A stretch of 64,000 bases of DNA from Gemmatimonadaceae bacterium (GTDB lineage: Bacteria; Gemmatimonadota; Gemmatimonadetes; Gemmatimonadales; Gemmatimonadaceae), in assembly GCA_035606695.1 (NCBI GenBank), contig DATNEW010000029.1, positions 1 to 64,000 of the forward strand, read 5' to 3'. Below the pieces are notes generated by a model that saw nothing but the letters and a program-made list of their open reading frames with translations, was not told the DNA's origin and did no database searches. Positions within the stretch are counted from its first letter, which is position 1. Every line of letters starts with the position of its first letter. Below are positions 46,783 through 56,865 of this stretch, in pieces. Both the position numbers and the translations under genes were made by a program.

Positions 46783-49476
46783 TCATTCGGTGCGCATCGC
46801 ACTCACCGGATCGGCGCCGGCCGCGCGGCGCGCCGGAATGAGCGCGGCCACGACAGCGACGAGCGCGATCAGGAACGCGACCGAGCCAAGGACGAGGGGA
46901 TCGAGCGGCTGGATGCCGTACAGCACGCGATTCAGGCCGAACGCGATGGCGATGGTCACGATCAGACCGATTGCCGCTCCAATCCCGACGCGCCGCCCAC
47001 TCTCCCACAACACCATTCGCACGAGCCGTGCGCGTGTTGCGCCGAGTGCGGCGCGCACACCGATCTCGCGGCGGCGACTCGAGACGGAGTATGATGCCAC
47101 GCCGTAGATGCCCACCGCGGCGAGCACCAGCGCAATGACACCGAACGATCCAAGCAGCCCCGCGCCGAGACGCACGGGGAGCAGCGTGATTGCCATGTCG
47201 TCGCTCATGTGAACGACGGGTGGCGGAGGCAACGTCGGGGCAACGTCGTGCAGCAGCGACCACACCGCGCGTCGCGTGCTCGCGAGATTCCCGGACGTGC
47301 GCAGGAGCAGCGTCATTTCCTCTCGCGGATCCTGCGCGAGTGGCACGTAAACCGTGACCTTCGGTGCCTCACCCGGCATCACATAATTCGCATCGCGCAC
47401 GATGCCGACAACTTCAGTGAGCGGCCCCGTCGCCGATCCAAAATGAAAGCGCTTTCCGAGTGCGTCGCCGGTGGGCCAGTAGTGGCGCGCGGCCGCCTCG
47501 TTGATGATTCCGACGCGCGGCGAACCCTTCGCGTCGGTTGGGAGGAATTCGCGGCCGCGAACGAGTGACTGGCGCACCGTCTCGAAGAAACGCGGGCCGA
47601 TCACGTTGAAATAGACGTAGGGCTGTTCGCGGCGCGTGCGCACCGTCATTCCTTCCGGCGCGAAGCCCGTTTCCATGTTGCTGCCGCTGAGCGGAATGAC
47701 GGCGGCGAGCGACGCCGACCGCACGCCCGGCATTCTGGCCGCGGCATTGACGATGTTCGCGAGCATCGCCGCCTTGTCCTGCGCGGGCGGAAGAAGACCG
47801 AGATCGACCGTTGCATCGACGACGCCGTCGGCGCGGAAGCCGGGATCGACCGAACGACTGCTCGCGAGACTCCGCAAGAAGAGCGACGCGACCGCGAGCA
47901 GGATCACGCACAACGCCGCTTGCGCGACGACGAGCGCGCCACGCCGCGAGCGACGCCGTGCGCTCGTCTCGCCGCCTTTCAGAAGTCCGATCAGATCGGG
48001 TGACGCGGCACGCATCGCCGGCGCCACGCCAAACAACAACGTCGTGAGCAACCACAGCGCAGTCGTGAAAAGGACGACGTGCGCGTCCGGCGCGAAGTAC
48101 GTCGAGTCGATGCCCGCTTCGGGCGGCAGCGCGCTCGGAATTGCGTGCGTGAGTGCCCACGCGGTCACGAACCCCAACGCTCCGCCCGCGACGGCGAGGA
48201 GCAAACTCTCGGTGAGGAGTTGACGCACGAGACGATTGCGGCTCGCGCCGATCGCCAGGCGAACTCCCATCTCCGTGCGCCGTGCCGCGGCCCGGCCGAG
48301 CAGAAGGTTGGCGACGTTCGCGCACGCGATGAGTAGCACCATCGCGACCATGACCATGAGAAAGGCCGATCCCGCCTCGACGCCGACGCGCTCTTCGGCA
48401 TTCACGCCGCGAACGTGATCGAGTTGCACGTGCATTCCGTCGTAGCGCACGCTGTCCGTACGCGCAAGCTGCGTCATCAAGCCGCGCAGCTCGCCCTCGG
48501 CCTGTTGCTGTGAGATACCGGCCTTGAGCCGCGCCGTCGTGTAGAAGCTGCCTCCGAACTCATCGAGCTTTTGTCCCGTGAGGACCGGCGCCAGCGAAAA
48601 GGGAATGAACACGTCGGGCGACCAGGAGAGCACGGACGTTCGGAACTCCGGCGCAAGCACGCCGACCACCGTCACCGGATGCGCGGCGATGATGATCTGC
48701 CGCCCGATTACTGATGAGTCGCCGGCAAACTGCCGCTGCCAGAACGAATTGGTGAGCACGACCACCGCGCTGCGGCCGCCATCTCGCGCTTCGTCGACAT
48801 CGAAGGGGTGCCCGAGCGCGAAGCGCGGCGCGAGCGCGGGGAAGTACCCACGCGTAACGTAGGCGGTACGGATGCGTTCGTCCTCTGACGCAGCCGACGC
48901 ACGAAACGACATCGCGCTGGTCCGCTCGCCGAACATGTACTCCAGCGACTTCGAACGATCGCGAAGCCACGCCAGATCGGTGTATTCGAATGGGCTATGA
49001 CGATTCACGTATACGCGAAGCAGGCGATCGGCGCGAGCTCCGGGAATGGGCCGCAGAAGCAGCGCGTTCACGACGGAGAAAACCGTGGTGTTCGCCGCGA
49101 TGCCGAGCGCGATCGATACCACCGCGACCACGGTGAACGCGACGCTTCGGCGAAGGCCGCGCAACGCGTAGCGCACGTCGTACCGCAGCGTGTCGAGCGC
49201 CATGCTGATGTTCATTCGTGTCTCATGGCGGGCGTCGAGCCGCTCGACTTCGCGCCGCACGCGGGCAACGTCGCCGAATCGGCGCAGCGCTTCGCCTTCT
49301 GCCGCGTCGCGCGTCATGCCGTGTGCGACCAGCTCGTCGATGGTCGAACCGATGTGGTCACGCAGCTCGTCGTCCAGGTCGGCGGCCGCATTGGGGCGAA
49401 TGAATCGCAGATACCGCCGCCAGGTTGGCTGCGTCGACTCTGGTTCGCGCGCATCGCGATCTCGTGGGGGCATCAT
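46783..49476 (-). CDS. ADOP-type ABC transporter permease with prefix, PadR-linked
   Basis: The product is 897 residues from ATG 49476, overlapping the padR stop by four bases (ATGA). The cytoplasmic prefix (about 25-95) contains DLDDELRDHIGSTIDELVAH and GMTRDAAEGEALRRFGD. It continues with the duplicated MacB/FtsX body: RRTEMGVRLAIGASRNRLVR midway and REIGVRAALGATRARLVRMV near the end, finishing PARRAAGADPVSAMRTE. Translational coupling to padR implies joint expression. No ATPase is adjacent. Confidence 0.92.
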   Translation of the reverse strand: MMPPRDRDAREPESTQPTWRRYLRFIRPNAAADLDDELRDHIGSTIDELVAHGMTRDAAEGEALRRFGDVARVRREVERLDARHETRMNISMALDTLRYDVRYALRGLRRSVAFTVVAVVSIALGIAANTTVFSVVNALLLRPIPGARADRLLRVYVNRHSPFEYTDLAWLRDRSKSLEYMFGERTSAMSFRASAASEDERIRTAYVTRGYFPALAPRFALGHPFDVDEARDGGRSAVVVLTNSFWQRQFAGDSSVIGRQIIIAAHPVTVVGVLAPEFRTSVLSWSPDVFIPFSLAPVLTGQKLDEFGGSFYTTARLKAGISQQQAEGELRGLMTQLARTDSVRYDGMHVQLDHVRGVNAEERVGVEAGSAFLMVMVAMVLLIACANVANLLLGRAAARRTEMGVRLAIGASRNRLVRQLLTESLLLAVAGGALGFVTAWALTHAIPSALPPEAGIDSTYFAPDAHVVLFTTALWLLTTLLFGVAPAMRAASPDLIGLLKGGETSARRRSRRGALVVAQAALCVILLAVASLFLRSLASSRSVDPGFRADGVVDATVDLGLLPPAQDKAAMLANIVNAAARMPGVRSASLAAVIPLSGSNMETGFAPEGMTVRTRREQPYVYFNVIGPRFFETVRQSLVRGREFLPTDAKGSPRVGIINEAAARHYWPTGDALGKRFHFGSATGPLTEVVGIVRDANYVMPGEAPKVTVYVPLAQDPREEMTLLLRTSGNLASTRRAVWSLLHDVAPTLPPPPVVHMSDDMAITLLPVRLGAGLLGSFGVIALVLAAVGIYGVASYSVSSRRREIGVRAALGATRARLVRMVLWESGRRVGIGAAIGLIVTIAIAFGLNRVLYGIQPLDPLVLGSVAFLIALVAVVAALIPARRAAGADPVSAMRTE

Positions 49477-49832
49477 TTGGCCTCGGCGTTCAAATGACGT
49501 GCGTGGGCATGAAGTACCTTGCCGACGGCGCTGACCAACCGCTCCCACCTCTCGGTGCGCTCGCGCAGCGTTCGGCGTCCCAGCGTGGTCAGGCGATAGT
49601 ACTTCGCGCGGCGATTGTTCTCGCTCACCCCCCACTCGGCGCTGATCCACCCGCGATGCTCCATGCGGTGCAGGGCGGGGTACAACGCGCCCTCCTCGAC
49701 GTCGATGTCGCCGGCCGTCGCCTGTCGCACCCACTGCGCGATGGCGTAGCCGTTCATCGGGCCCCACGACAGCGTTTTCAGAATGAGCACGTTGAGGGTG
49801 CCTTGAATGAGATCGACGTCGCGGTCGGCCAC
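49473..49832 (-). CDS. PadR-family transcriptional regulator
   Basis: The product is 119 residues from GTG 49832, chosen because the family start (DVDLIQGTLNVLILKTLSWG) follows directly; the longer frame runs into the upstream intergenic repeat. PMNGYAIAQWVR, ALYPALHRMEHRGWISAEWG and RAKYYRLTTLGRRTL give the winged-helix signature. The stop overlaps the permease start. An inverted repeat lies 22 bp upstream. Confidence 0.92.
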   Translation of the reverse strand: MADRDVDLIQGTLNVLILKTLSWGPMNGYAIAQWVRQATAGDIDVEEGALYPALHRMEHRGWISAEWGVSENNRRAKYYRLTTLGRRTLRERTERWERLVSAVGKVLHAHARHLNAEAK

Positions 49833-49853
49833 GGGCGCTCCAGTAGTGCGGTA

Positions 49854-49874
49854 AGGGGAAAAGGATATTCCCCT
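49854..49874. promoter_or_regulatory. Inverted repeat, possible PadR operator
   Basis: AGGGGAA (49854-49860) and TTCCCCT (49868-49874) are perfect 7-bp arms with a 7-bp spacer, 22 bp upstream of the padR GTG. The operator role is inferred from position and from the similar arrangement at the other two padR genes. Confidence 0.5.
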
Positions 49875-49917
49875 AGTACGGTTATGGCAACGTGGGGTTT
49901 CAGGCGCCGCGCCGCCT

Positions 49918-50015
49918 GTCATCCTGAGCGAAGGCGCGGAGCGCCGGAGTCGAAGGACCCCGTCCCGGCGGAGGAGTCGCACGCAGCGCTCCGCTGAGCG
50001 AGGAGTCAGGATGAC
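49918..50015. repeat. Palindromic intergenic repeat, copy 2
   Basis: It starts GTCATCCTGAGCGAAGGCGC, contains GTCGAAGGACCCCGTCCCGG and ends AGTCAGGATGAC. Ends are inverted repeats of each other. The 50016-50113 remainder holds no gene. Confidence 0.8.
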
Positions 50016-50113
50016 CAGCGTCACGTTCTGCATCAAAACAAGGCAAGCCGGGCCGCGGTCGATTCACATCCGTTTAATAGTTGACTGGTGAGGTTCTTGC
50101 CCCTCCGCGACGC

Positions 50114-51439
50114 ATGTCGAATCGCATCGTACGCGCTCTTCTATGGATGTCGTCGGCCGCGCTCGCCGCGGCGTGTGGCGGCAACGCACACCTGCCGGTG
50201 TCGGCGGGCATGGGTCCGGCGCCCGAGCTGCCAGGCCCCGAAAAATCACTCGTGACCGTGGTGCGAGTCGAAACGGCGAAGGGATGGCCGGCCGGCACAA
50301 CGCCGACAGCGGCGCCGGGGCTCGCCGTGCGCGCGTTCGCGATGAACCTCGACCATCCCCGCTTCCTGTACGTATTGCCGAACGGCGACGTGCTGGTCGC
50401 CGAGTCGAACGGACCGGTGCGGCCCGAGGATGATCCCAAGGGCATCCGCGGCTGGTTCATGAAATACTATTTCAAGAAAGCTGGTGCGTCGGTACCGAGC
50501 CCGGACAAGATCATCCTGCTGCGCGACGCGGACGGCGACGGCGTTGCCGAAACGAAATCGGTATTGCTCGACAGCCTGTACTCACCATATGGCATCGCGC
50601 TCGTCGGACAGACGTTGTACGTCGCGAATGCGAATGCGCTGATCGCGTATCCCTATCATGACGGCGACACCCGGATTACCGCGGCGCCGCGCAAGATCAC
50701 TGATCTGCCGGGACGGCCGTACAACCATCACTGGACGAAGAGCCTGCTCGCGAGCCCCGACGGCTCGAAGCTCTACGTTGGCGTCGGCTCCAACAGCAAC
50801 GCCGCCGAGCATGGCATCGAAGCGGAAGCCGAGCGTGCGGCGGTGTGGGAGATCGACGCGAAGACTGGCGCGCATCGCGTATTCGCGAGCGGGCTGCGCA
50901 ACCCGGCTGGATTGGCGTGGGAGCCGGAGTCGGGCGCGCTCTGGGCGTCGGTGAACGAGCGCGACGAGTTGGGCAGCGATCTCGTACCCGATTACATGAC
51001 GTCGGTGCGCGACGGGGCGTTCTACGGATGGCCGTACAGTTATTACGGACAGCACATCGATGCTCGCGTGAAACCGCAGCGGCCGGACCTCGTCGCGAAG
51101 GCGATCGCGCCGGATTACGCGCTTGGACCGCACACGGCGTCGCTGGGACTCACCTGGTCGAAGAACGCGACGCTGCCTGCGCCATTCACGCACGGCATGT
51201 TCGTTGGACAACACGGCTCGTGGAATCGCAAACCGGTGAGCGGCTACAAGGTGATCTTCGTTCCGTTCGCGGAAGGAAAGCCGAGTGGCGCGGCGATCGA
51301 CGTGCTGACGGGATTCATCGACGGCGACGACGCGCACGGACGCCCCGTTGGGGTCGCGATCGACAAGCGCGGCGCGCTGCTCGTCGCGGATGATGTCGGC
51401 AATGCGGTGTGGCGGGTGACGCCGGGTGGAGGACGCTGA
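50114..51439 (+). CDS. Sorbosone-dehydrogenase-like beta-propeller lipoprotein
   Basis: The product is 441 residues from ATG 50114. A lipoprotein signal ends in ALAAAC (Cys21). The body contains the PQQ-dependent sugar/aldehyde dehydrogenase-like propeller motifs [87 protein letters not shown] and [13 protein letters not shown]. This is the family annotated as L-sorbosone dehydrogenase. It would act on the periplasmic face; PQQ binding is inferred from the family. Confidence 0.9.
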   Translation: MSNRIVRALLWMSSAALAAACGGNAHLPVSAGMGPAPELPGPEKSLVTVVRVETAKGWPAGTTPTAAPGLAVRAFAMNLDHPRFLYVLPNGDVLVAESNGPVRPEDDPKGIRGWFMKYYFKKAGASVPSPDKIILLRDADGDGVAETKSVLLDSLYSPYGIALVGQTLYVANANALIAYPYHDGDTRITAAPRKITDLPGRPYNHHWTKSLLASPDGSKLYVGVGSNSNAAEHGIEAEAERAAVWEIDAKTGAHRVFASGLRNPAGLAWEPESGALWASVNERDELGSDLVPDYMTSVRDGAFYGWPYSYYGQHIDARVKPQRPDLVAKAIAPDYALGPHTASLGLTWSKNATLPAPFTHGMFVGQHGSWNRKPVSGYKVIFVPFAEGKPSGAAIDVLTGFIDGDDAHGRPVGVAIDKRGALLVADDVGNAVWRVTPGGGR

Positions 51440-51441
51440 GC

Positions 51442-54138
51442 TCAGTCGCTGCGCAGCGCGTCGACCGGATTGAGTCGCGCCGCGCGCCGCGCGGGCACAT
51501 AGCTCGCCGCGACGGTCGCGGTGCCGAGGAGCACGAGTGCGGCGAGGACGGCCGACGGATTCGCATCGACGCCGGCGAACATGCCGCGCAACGCGCGCCA
51601 CGCCCAGAATGATCCCGCGACGCCGGCGACGGCGCCCAATGCGGACAACGCCAATCCGTCGCGAAGCACCTGCGTCATGACCTCCCCCGGCGTCGCACCG
51701 AGCGCGCAGCGCACGGCAAGTTCGCGCGTGCGTTGCACCACCCCTTGCGCGACGACTCCATATAGTCCAATCGCGGCAAGCACCAAGGCGATACCGCCAA
51801 AGGCGCCGATCCATGCACTGGCAATGCGCTGTGGGCGAATCTCGCTCGCCACGTGATCGATCAGCGGCTGGGCGCCGAACACCGGCACTCGCGGATCGAC
51901 GCGCATGAGAAAATCGTGAACGGCCCGCGGCGAAGGCGGTACGCCGTGCTTCCCGCGCACCACGATCGCCGGAAATAGCTCGGCGTGTTGGGTAAATGGC
52001 ACATACATCACGAGCGGCGGATCGCTCGTCAACGAGCGATGGCGCGTGTTCGCGACGACGCCGACGACGCGCATCGGCGGCCGGCGAGCGCCGCTCACAC
52101 TCGGCCACGACAGATATTGACCGATCGGATTCGCCCGCGGCCAAAACGCGTCCGCGAGCGCGCGGCTCACGAGAACGACCGATTCACTGCGCTCGTCGTC
52201 GGCCAACGTGAAGGCGCGTCCCGCGAGCAGTGGAATGCGCATCACGTCCAGCAGATTCGGTGAGATCGCATCCACCGCCACGCGCGTGCCGAGCTCGAAT
52301 TCGTGTCCGTCGAGTGCGCCGGGCGGCGGCTCCTGACCCGGGTGAAACACCGACACGCGCGTCGCATACTCCTGCGGCGGGACCGTGGACGTGAGTGCCA
52401 CGGCGTCGAACGACGGATCGGACTGGCCTCGCGCGTAGAGCGCGCGCTCGAACTGCCGGCGCGCGGCCGAATCGTAGCCGATGTCCCGCAGCTCCGGATA
52501 ATCGAACGTCAGGCCGCGCGCGTCGAATCCGGGATCGACGTGCATCAACCGCTGGAACGCGCTATAGACGATCGACGCGGACGACAGCAGGACCAGCGAG
52601 GCCGCCACTTGAAGAACGACGAGCGCGCGCTGGCCTCGCGTGCGCCGCCGAATCGCTCCGCCCGCGCCGTCCTTGAGCAGCACGGCGAGATCGGTCCGCG
52701 ACGCGTGCACACTCGGGAGCAGAGACACGAGTATGGCTGTCGCCGCGGCGACGGCGATTGTGACGAGCAATACGCGGCGGTCGATCGACAGGTCGACGGC
52801 GTGAATCGACACGATCCCGCCAACGATCGACGTCGTTCGCACGAGCAGCTGCGAGAGTCCCAATCCGAGCAGCGCTGCGGCGGAGGCGATCAACGCGCCC
52901 TCGATGACGAGAAGCCGGGTGAGCGATGCGCGCGACGCGCCGAGCGCGAGTCGAGTTGCAAACTCGCGGCGCTTTGCCGATGCGCGTAGGAGGGACAAGC
53001 TCGCGACGTTCGCGCAGGCGAGCAGCAAGAGCAACGCGACCGCCAGCGAGAGCAACCGCGGCATGCGCGCGGCGTCGACGCGCTCTTCGAACGTCATGCC
53101 CGCGCCCGCGAACACGCGCACGCCGCGGCCCTTGTTCGATGCATACGTCGACGCGAGGCGCGCGGCGACGGTCGACAGATCGCTCTGCGCTCGCTCGAGC
53201 GTCACGCCAGGGCGCATCCGTCCGATCAATCGCAACCATCCCGAACTGCGCGACGTCAGGAAATCGGCGGGCAGACCACCCGGGCTCGCGAACCTCGTTG
53301 CCGTGAGCGGAATGAACGCTTCCATCGGATGGAGCGTCATGGCGCCGATGAACCGCCGCGACGCAACGCCGATCACGGTAAATCTCCCTTCGTTCAATGA
53401 CACGATCCGGCCAATCACATTCGAATCGGCGCCGAATCGCCGCTCCCACAGCGAGTAGCCAAGCACGATGACGGGACCGGCGGGTCCGTCGATCGCATCA
53501 TGTCGCGTCATGAGCCGGCCAAGCGCGGGCCGCACGCCGAGCACGTCGAAGTAATTGTCGCTGACGTAACTCACCCACGCTCGTTCGGTGGTGCGGCCTG
53601 TCGACAACGACATGTAGGTGCCGTTGTACGCGGCGATGCCCGCGAACGTGGTCGTCTGCGCGTCGAAGTCTTTCGCGTCGGGATAGCTGAAGTCGTCGAA
53701 CGTCGACGTCGGCTGCACGCGTTCCATCGTCGCGAGCTCGGCCGGCGCGGCGATGTCGGGCGGCGGGCGGAGCAGGGCGGCGTTGACCACGGTGAAGATG
53801 GTCGTCGATCCGGCGATGCCGACGCCGAGCGTTACGATCGCGATCGCGACGAACCCAGGCGAACGGGCGAGCGAGCGCCACGCATACCGAAGCTCGCGCG
53901 CCAGGGCCGCGATGCTGCTTCCCAGCCAGGCGTCGCGGGTAGCTTCTTTCACCTGCGTCGAACCGCCGGTTGCGACGAGTGCCGCGCGTCGCGCGTCGGT
54001 CGGTGAAAGGCCACGGCCCTCGTAATCCTTTGTGAGAAGATCCACATACAACGCGAGCTCGTCGTCGAGCGCTTCGTCCACGCGCGCTCGGTGCCGAAGA
54101 TTCCACCAGAGACTGCGCAACGCGATGAGAACGCGCAT
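51442..54138 (-). CDS. ADOP-type ABC transporter permease with prefix, PadR-linked
   Basis: The product is 898 residues from ATG 54138; GTG 54144 is an in-frame alternative. The prefix (about 10-80) contains VDEALDDELALYVDLLTKDY and GLSPTDARRAALVATGG. The MacB/FtsX body has KRREFATRLALGASRASLTR midway and RELAVRCALGATPGEVMTQV near the end, and finishes VPARRAARLNPVDALRSD. It converges with the sorbosone-dehydrogenase-like gene, leaving 2 bp between stops. It lies 28 bp downstream of padR in one operon. Confidence 0.92.
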   Translation of the reverse strand: MRVLIALRSLWWNLRHRARVDEALDDELALYVDLLTKDYEGRGLSPTDARRAALVATGGSTQVKEATRDAWLGSSIAALARELRYAWRSLARSPGFVAIAIVTLGVGIAGSTTIFTVVNAALLRPPPDIAAPAELATMERVQPTSTFDDFSYPDAKDFDAQTTTFAGIAAYNGTYMSLSTGRTTERAWVSYVSDNYFDVLGVRPALGRLMTRHDAIDGPAGPVIVLGYSLWERRFGADSNVIGRIVSLNEGRFTVIGVASRRFIGAMTLHPMEAFIPLTATRFASPGGLPADFLTSRSSGWLRLIGRMRPGVTLERAQSDLSTVAARLASTYASNKGRGVRVFAGAGMTFEERVDAARMPRLLSLAVALLLLLACANVASLSLLRASAKRREFATRLALGASRASLTRLLVIEGALIASAAALLGLGLSQLLVRTTSIVGGIVSIHAVDLSIDRRVLLVTIAVAAATAILVSLLPSVHASRTDLAVLLKDGAGGAIRRRTRGQRALVVLQVAASLVLLSSASIVYSAFQRLMHVDPGFDARGLTFDYPELRDIGYDSAARRQFERALYARGQSDPSFDAVALTSTVPPQEYATRVSVFHPGQEPPPGALDGHEFELGTRVAVDAISPNLLDVMRIPLLAGRAFTLADDERSESVVLVSRALADAFWPRANPIGQYLSWPSVSGARRPPMRVVGVVANTRHRSLTSDPPLVMYVPFTQHAELFPAIVVRGKHGVPPSPRAVHDFLMRVDPRVPVFGAQPLIDHVASEIRPQRIASAWIGAFGGIALVLAAIGLYGVVAQGVVQRTRELAVRCALGATPGEVMTQVLRDGLALSALGAVAGVAGSFWAWRALRGMFAGVDANPSAVLAALVLLGTATVAASYVPARRAARLNPVDALRSD

Positions 54139-54166
54139 GATCACATCGACAGGCTGGATGCGGAGA

Positions 54167-54496
54167 TCATGTCGACTCGAGCGCGGCGGTCATCGCGCCG
54201 GCGACACGATTCCACTCCGCGGCCTCGGCGGTGAATTGGCGGCGACCCGCGGCGGTGAGCTTGTAGTACTTGGCGCGCCGATTGTTCTCCGATTCGCCCC
54301 ACGACGCCTCGAGCCAACCCTTTTCCTCGAGGCGATGCAAGGCGGGGAACAGCGATCCCGGTCCCACGACGAAGGCGCCGCGCGTGATCTGGTCGATGCG
54401 CCGCGAGACGCCGAGCCCGTGCAGCGGCTCGAGCGTGAGCGCCTTGAGAATGAGCACATCGAGCGTTCCCTGAAGCAACGGCGTCGGCCGGGTCAT
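54167..54496 (-). CDS. PadR-family transcriptional regulator
   Basis: The product is 109 residues from ATG 54496. It shows LLQGTLDVLILKALTLEPLH, GLGVSRRIDQIT, LFPALHRLEEKGWLEASWGE and AKYYKLTAAGRRQF, the PadR signature. A long nested palindrome begins 5 bp upstream, suggesting autoregulation. It precedes the prefix-bearing permease by 28 bp. Confidence 0.93.
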   Translation of the reverse strand: MTRPTPLLQGTLDVLILKALTLEPLHGLGVSRRIDQITRGAFVVGPGSLFPALHRLEEKGWLEASWGESENNRRAKYYKLTAAGRRQFTAEAAEWNRVAGAMTAALEST

Positions 54497-54500
54497 GCCA

Positions 54501-54556
54501 CTCCTATCGGCTGTCGATATGAGAATGCAGCGGCTCGTATCGAATGTCAATAGGAG
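54501..54556. promoter_or_regulatory. Nested palindrome upstream of padR
   Basis: Outer arms CTCCTAT (54501-54507) and ATAGGAG (54550-54556) are perfect. Inner arms TCGATATGAG (54514-54523) and CTCGTATCGA (54534-54543) have one mismatch. The symmetric 56-bp arrangement fits two operator half-sites for a PadR dimer or tetramer. Confidence 0.65.
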
Positions 54557-54592
54557 CGGTGACCGGCGTACGCGCGCCGAGGTTAGGCGGGT

Positions 54593-54946
54593 ATGCTCAA
54601 ACTGACCGGTCTCGCATTTCTTGCTGGCGCTGCCGCATGCGGCGGCGGCGAATGTCTGGCGCTCCCGTGTCCACTGCCGCTCGCGCTGACGATCACACTT
54701 CAATCGGCCGCGACGCGCACAGGGGTGAAGGACGCGACGATCGCGGTCACCGGACCGACTCAAACCACCATGTCGTGCGACACCGTCTGCATGATTCCCG
54801 GCACCGCAGGCGACTACCACCTGTCGATCTCGGCGCCCGGATTCACGACGGTCAACCAGGACGTCACGGTCACGGGCGACAATCCGAGTTGCGGCTGTTC
54901 TTCGACGCACCCTGTGTCGCTCACCATCGCGCTCACACCGCAATGA
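54593..54946 (+). CDS. Small putative lipoprotein with carboxypeptidase-regulatory-like fold
   Basis: The 117-residue product has a short signal ending in AGAAAC (Cys16), then a single Ig-like or CarboxypepD_reg-like domain: ATRTGVKDATIAVTGPTQTT, GDYHLSISAPGFTTVNQDVT. Seven further cysteines (for example CLALPC, SCDTVC, SCGCSS) may form disulfides. It was not otherwise recognised. It is divergent from the padR gene, whose palindrome lies between them, and could share that control. Confidence 0.7.
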   Translation: MLKLTGLAFLAGAAACGGGECLALPCPLPLALTITLQSAATRTGVKDATIAVTGPTQTTMSCDTVCMIPGTAGDYHLSISAPGFTTVNQDVTVTGDNPSCGCSSTHPVSLTIALTPQ

Positions 54947-55022
54947 GTGACTGACGTTCTTCCCGGCGCGCCCAGTTCGCGCTACGATTTGGGTCCTACC
55001 TCTTCCTTCGCATTCCCAAATC

Positions 55023-56837
55023 GTGAATACCCGACGCCAGTTTCTCATCACCGCGCCGCTTGGACTCCTCGGCGCTGCCGCTGCCTGTCGCAATGGCGAT
55101 TCGCAATCGTCCGCGACGGCGAGCTCCACGCCCGGCACACCGGGCGCGCCGCCGGCGTTCAATACCGGACCGGGTGCAGGTCCGCCGGTGACGACGACGA
55201 CATTCGCTGAAGCCGAGAAGCTCGCGCGTGTCGCGATGACCGACGCCGAGCGAAAGGTGGCGGCCGACAGTTGGCGCACGGCGATGGCATCGCTCATGGA
55301 GCGACGCACGGGGCCGCGCAAGGTCGCGATCGCCGATGCCGTGCAGCCCGCGTCGCGGTGGAATCCGCTGACGATCGGCAAGGATGCGAATCCCGCACGC
55401 GATCGCTTCGTGCGCAGCACAACCGATCCGGGCCCGCTGCCGGCAACCGACGACGCGATTGCGTTTGCGACAGTCGCGCAACTCTCACACTGGATCCAGT
55501 CGAAGAAGCTCACGTCGACGCGCCTCACCAACATCTACCTCGATCGCATCCAGCGCTTCGATCCCAAGCTTCGCTGCGTCATCACGGTGACGCGCGACGC
55601 CGCGCTCGCGCAGTCGAAACAGGCAGATGCCGAGATCGCCGCGGGGAAGTATCGCGGCCCGCTGCATGGCATTCCGTTCGGCGTGAAGGATCTGCTCGAC
55701 ACCGCGGGCATTCCCACGACGTGGGGTGCGGAGTTCTATCGCAATCGCGTGCCCACCGCTGATTCGGCTGTCGTCGCGCGATTAAAGAATGCTGGTGGGG
55801 TCCTCATCGCCAAGCTCAGCCTCGGCGCGCTCGCACTGAACGACATCTGGTTCGGCGGGCAGACGATGAATCCATGGCTGCTCGAGGAGGGCGCGTCGGG
55901 ATCGAGCGCGGGCCCTGGCGCGGCGACAGCTGCCGGTCTCGTTGGATTCTCGGTGGGCAGCGAGACGGGCGGCAGCATCATCGCGCCGAGTATGCGGTGT
56001 GGTGTCACGGGACTGCGTCCGACGTTCGGCCGTGTCGCGCGCACCGGCGCGATGACGCTCTGCTGGTCGCTCGACAAGCTCGGGCCGATGACCCGCGGCG
56101 TCGAAGACGCGATGCTCGTGCTGAATGCCATCAGCGGCCCCGACGCCGCCGACACGTACAGTCTGCCGAGTCATCTCGATTTCGACGCGACGGCGGGCGT
56201 GAGTGGACTGCGCGTCGGCTACTTCCCGGCGTGGATGAAGGAAGCGCCGGCGACGGACGTCGATCGCGCGGCGCTCGACACGGTGAAGAAGCTCGGTATG
56301 GTGCCGACGGAAGTTACGCTGCCCGATTGGCCGTACGATTCACTGCAGCTGATGCTGTTCGCCGAAGCGGCCGCGGCGTTCGAGGACATCACGCTCGATC
56401 ATCGCGTCGATCAGCTCAAGGCGCAGGTGCCGGACGCGTGGCCGAATCTCTTTCGCATCTCGCGCTTCTTGTCGGCGGTGGATTTCGTGCAGGCGGATCG
56501 CTTTCGGCGGATGGTGGCGGGTGAGATGGATCGCATCTTCTCGCAAGTCGATCTGCTGCTCGTGCCGTCGCTGCGCGATGAGATGCTCACGATCACGAAC
56601 TTCACGGGGCATCCGTCGCTCACGTTGCGTGCGGGGTTCGTGCAGGTGTCCGAGGCGCGCAGCGACTGGGCGCCGGATCCGGCGCATCCGTTACCGAAGT
56701 TCAATCCGCCGCGACGCGTGCCGCATGGTGTGACGCTGCTCGGGCGGTTGTTCGATGAAGGAACAGTTGGGCGGGCGGGGGTGGCATTGGAGCGGGCGTT
56801 TGGTGTGGCTGGGGAGCGGCCGCCGGGGTTTGTCTAG
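55023..56837 (+). CDS. Exported amidase-signature family enzyme
   Basis: The product is 604 residues from GTG 55023. The N-terminus TRRQFLITAPLGLLGAAAAC has a twin-arginine motif and a possible lipobox. The Ser-cisSer-Lys triad of the amidase signature is K222 (FGVKDLLDTAG), S292 (GASGSSAGPGA) and S318 (GSETGGSI). A Gly/Ala/Pro-rich linker precedes the catalytic domain. It hydrolyses an amide in the periplasm; it is too diverged in context to be a GatA subunit. Confidence 0.92.
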   Translation: MNTRRQFLITAPLGLLGAAAACRNGDSQSSATASSTPGTPGAPPAFNTGPGAGPPVTTTTFAEAEKLARVAMTDAERKVAADSWRTAMASLMERRTGPRKVAIADAVQPASRWNPLTIGKDANPARDRFVRSTTDPGPLPATDDAIAFATVAQLSHWIQSKKLTSTRLTNIYLDRIQRFDPKLRCVITVTRDAALAQSKQADAEIAAGKYRGPLHGIPFGVKDLLDTAGIPTTWGAEFYRNRVPTADSAVVARLKNAGGVLIAKLSLGALALNDIWFGGQTMNPWLLEEGASGSSAGPGAATAAGLVGFSVGSETGGSIIAPSMRCGVTGLRPTFGRVARTGAMTLCWSLDKLGPMTRGVEDAMLVLNAISGPDAADTYSLPSHLDFDATAGVSGLRVGYFPAWMKEAPATDVDRAALDTVKKLGMVPTEVTLPDWPYDSLQLMLFAEAAAAFEDITLDHRVDQLKAQVPDAWPNLFRISRFLSAVDFVQADRFRRMVAGEMDRIFSQVDLLLVPSLRDEMLTITNFTGHPSLTLRAGFVQVSEARSDWAPDPAHPLPKFNPPRRVPHGVTLLGRLFDEGTVGRAGVALERAFGVAGERPPGFV

Positions 56838-56865
56838 GCGTTATATGAGCGGAGGCGCGCCCGTG

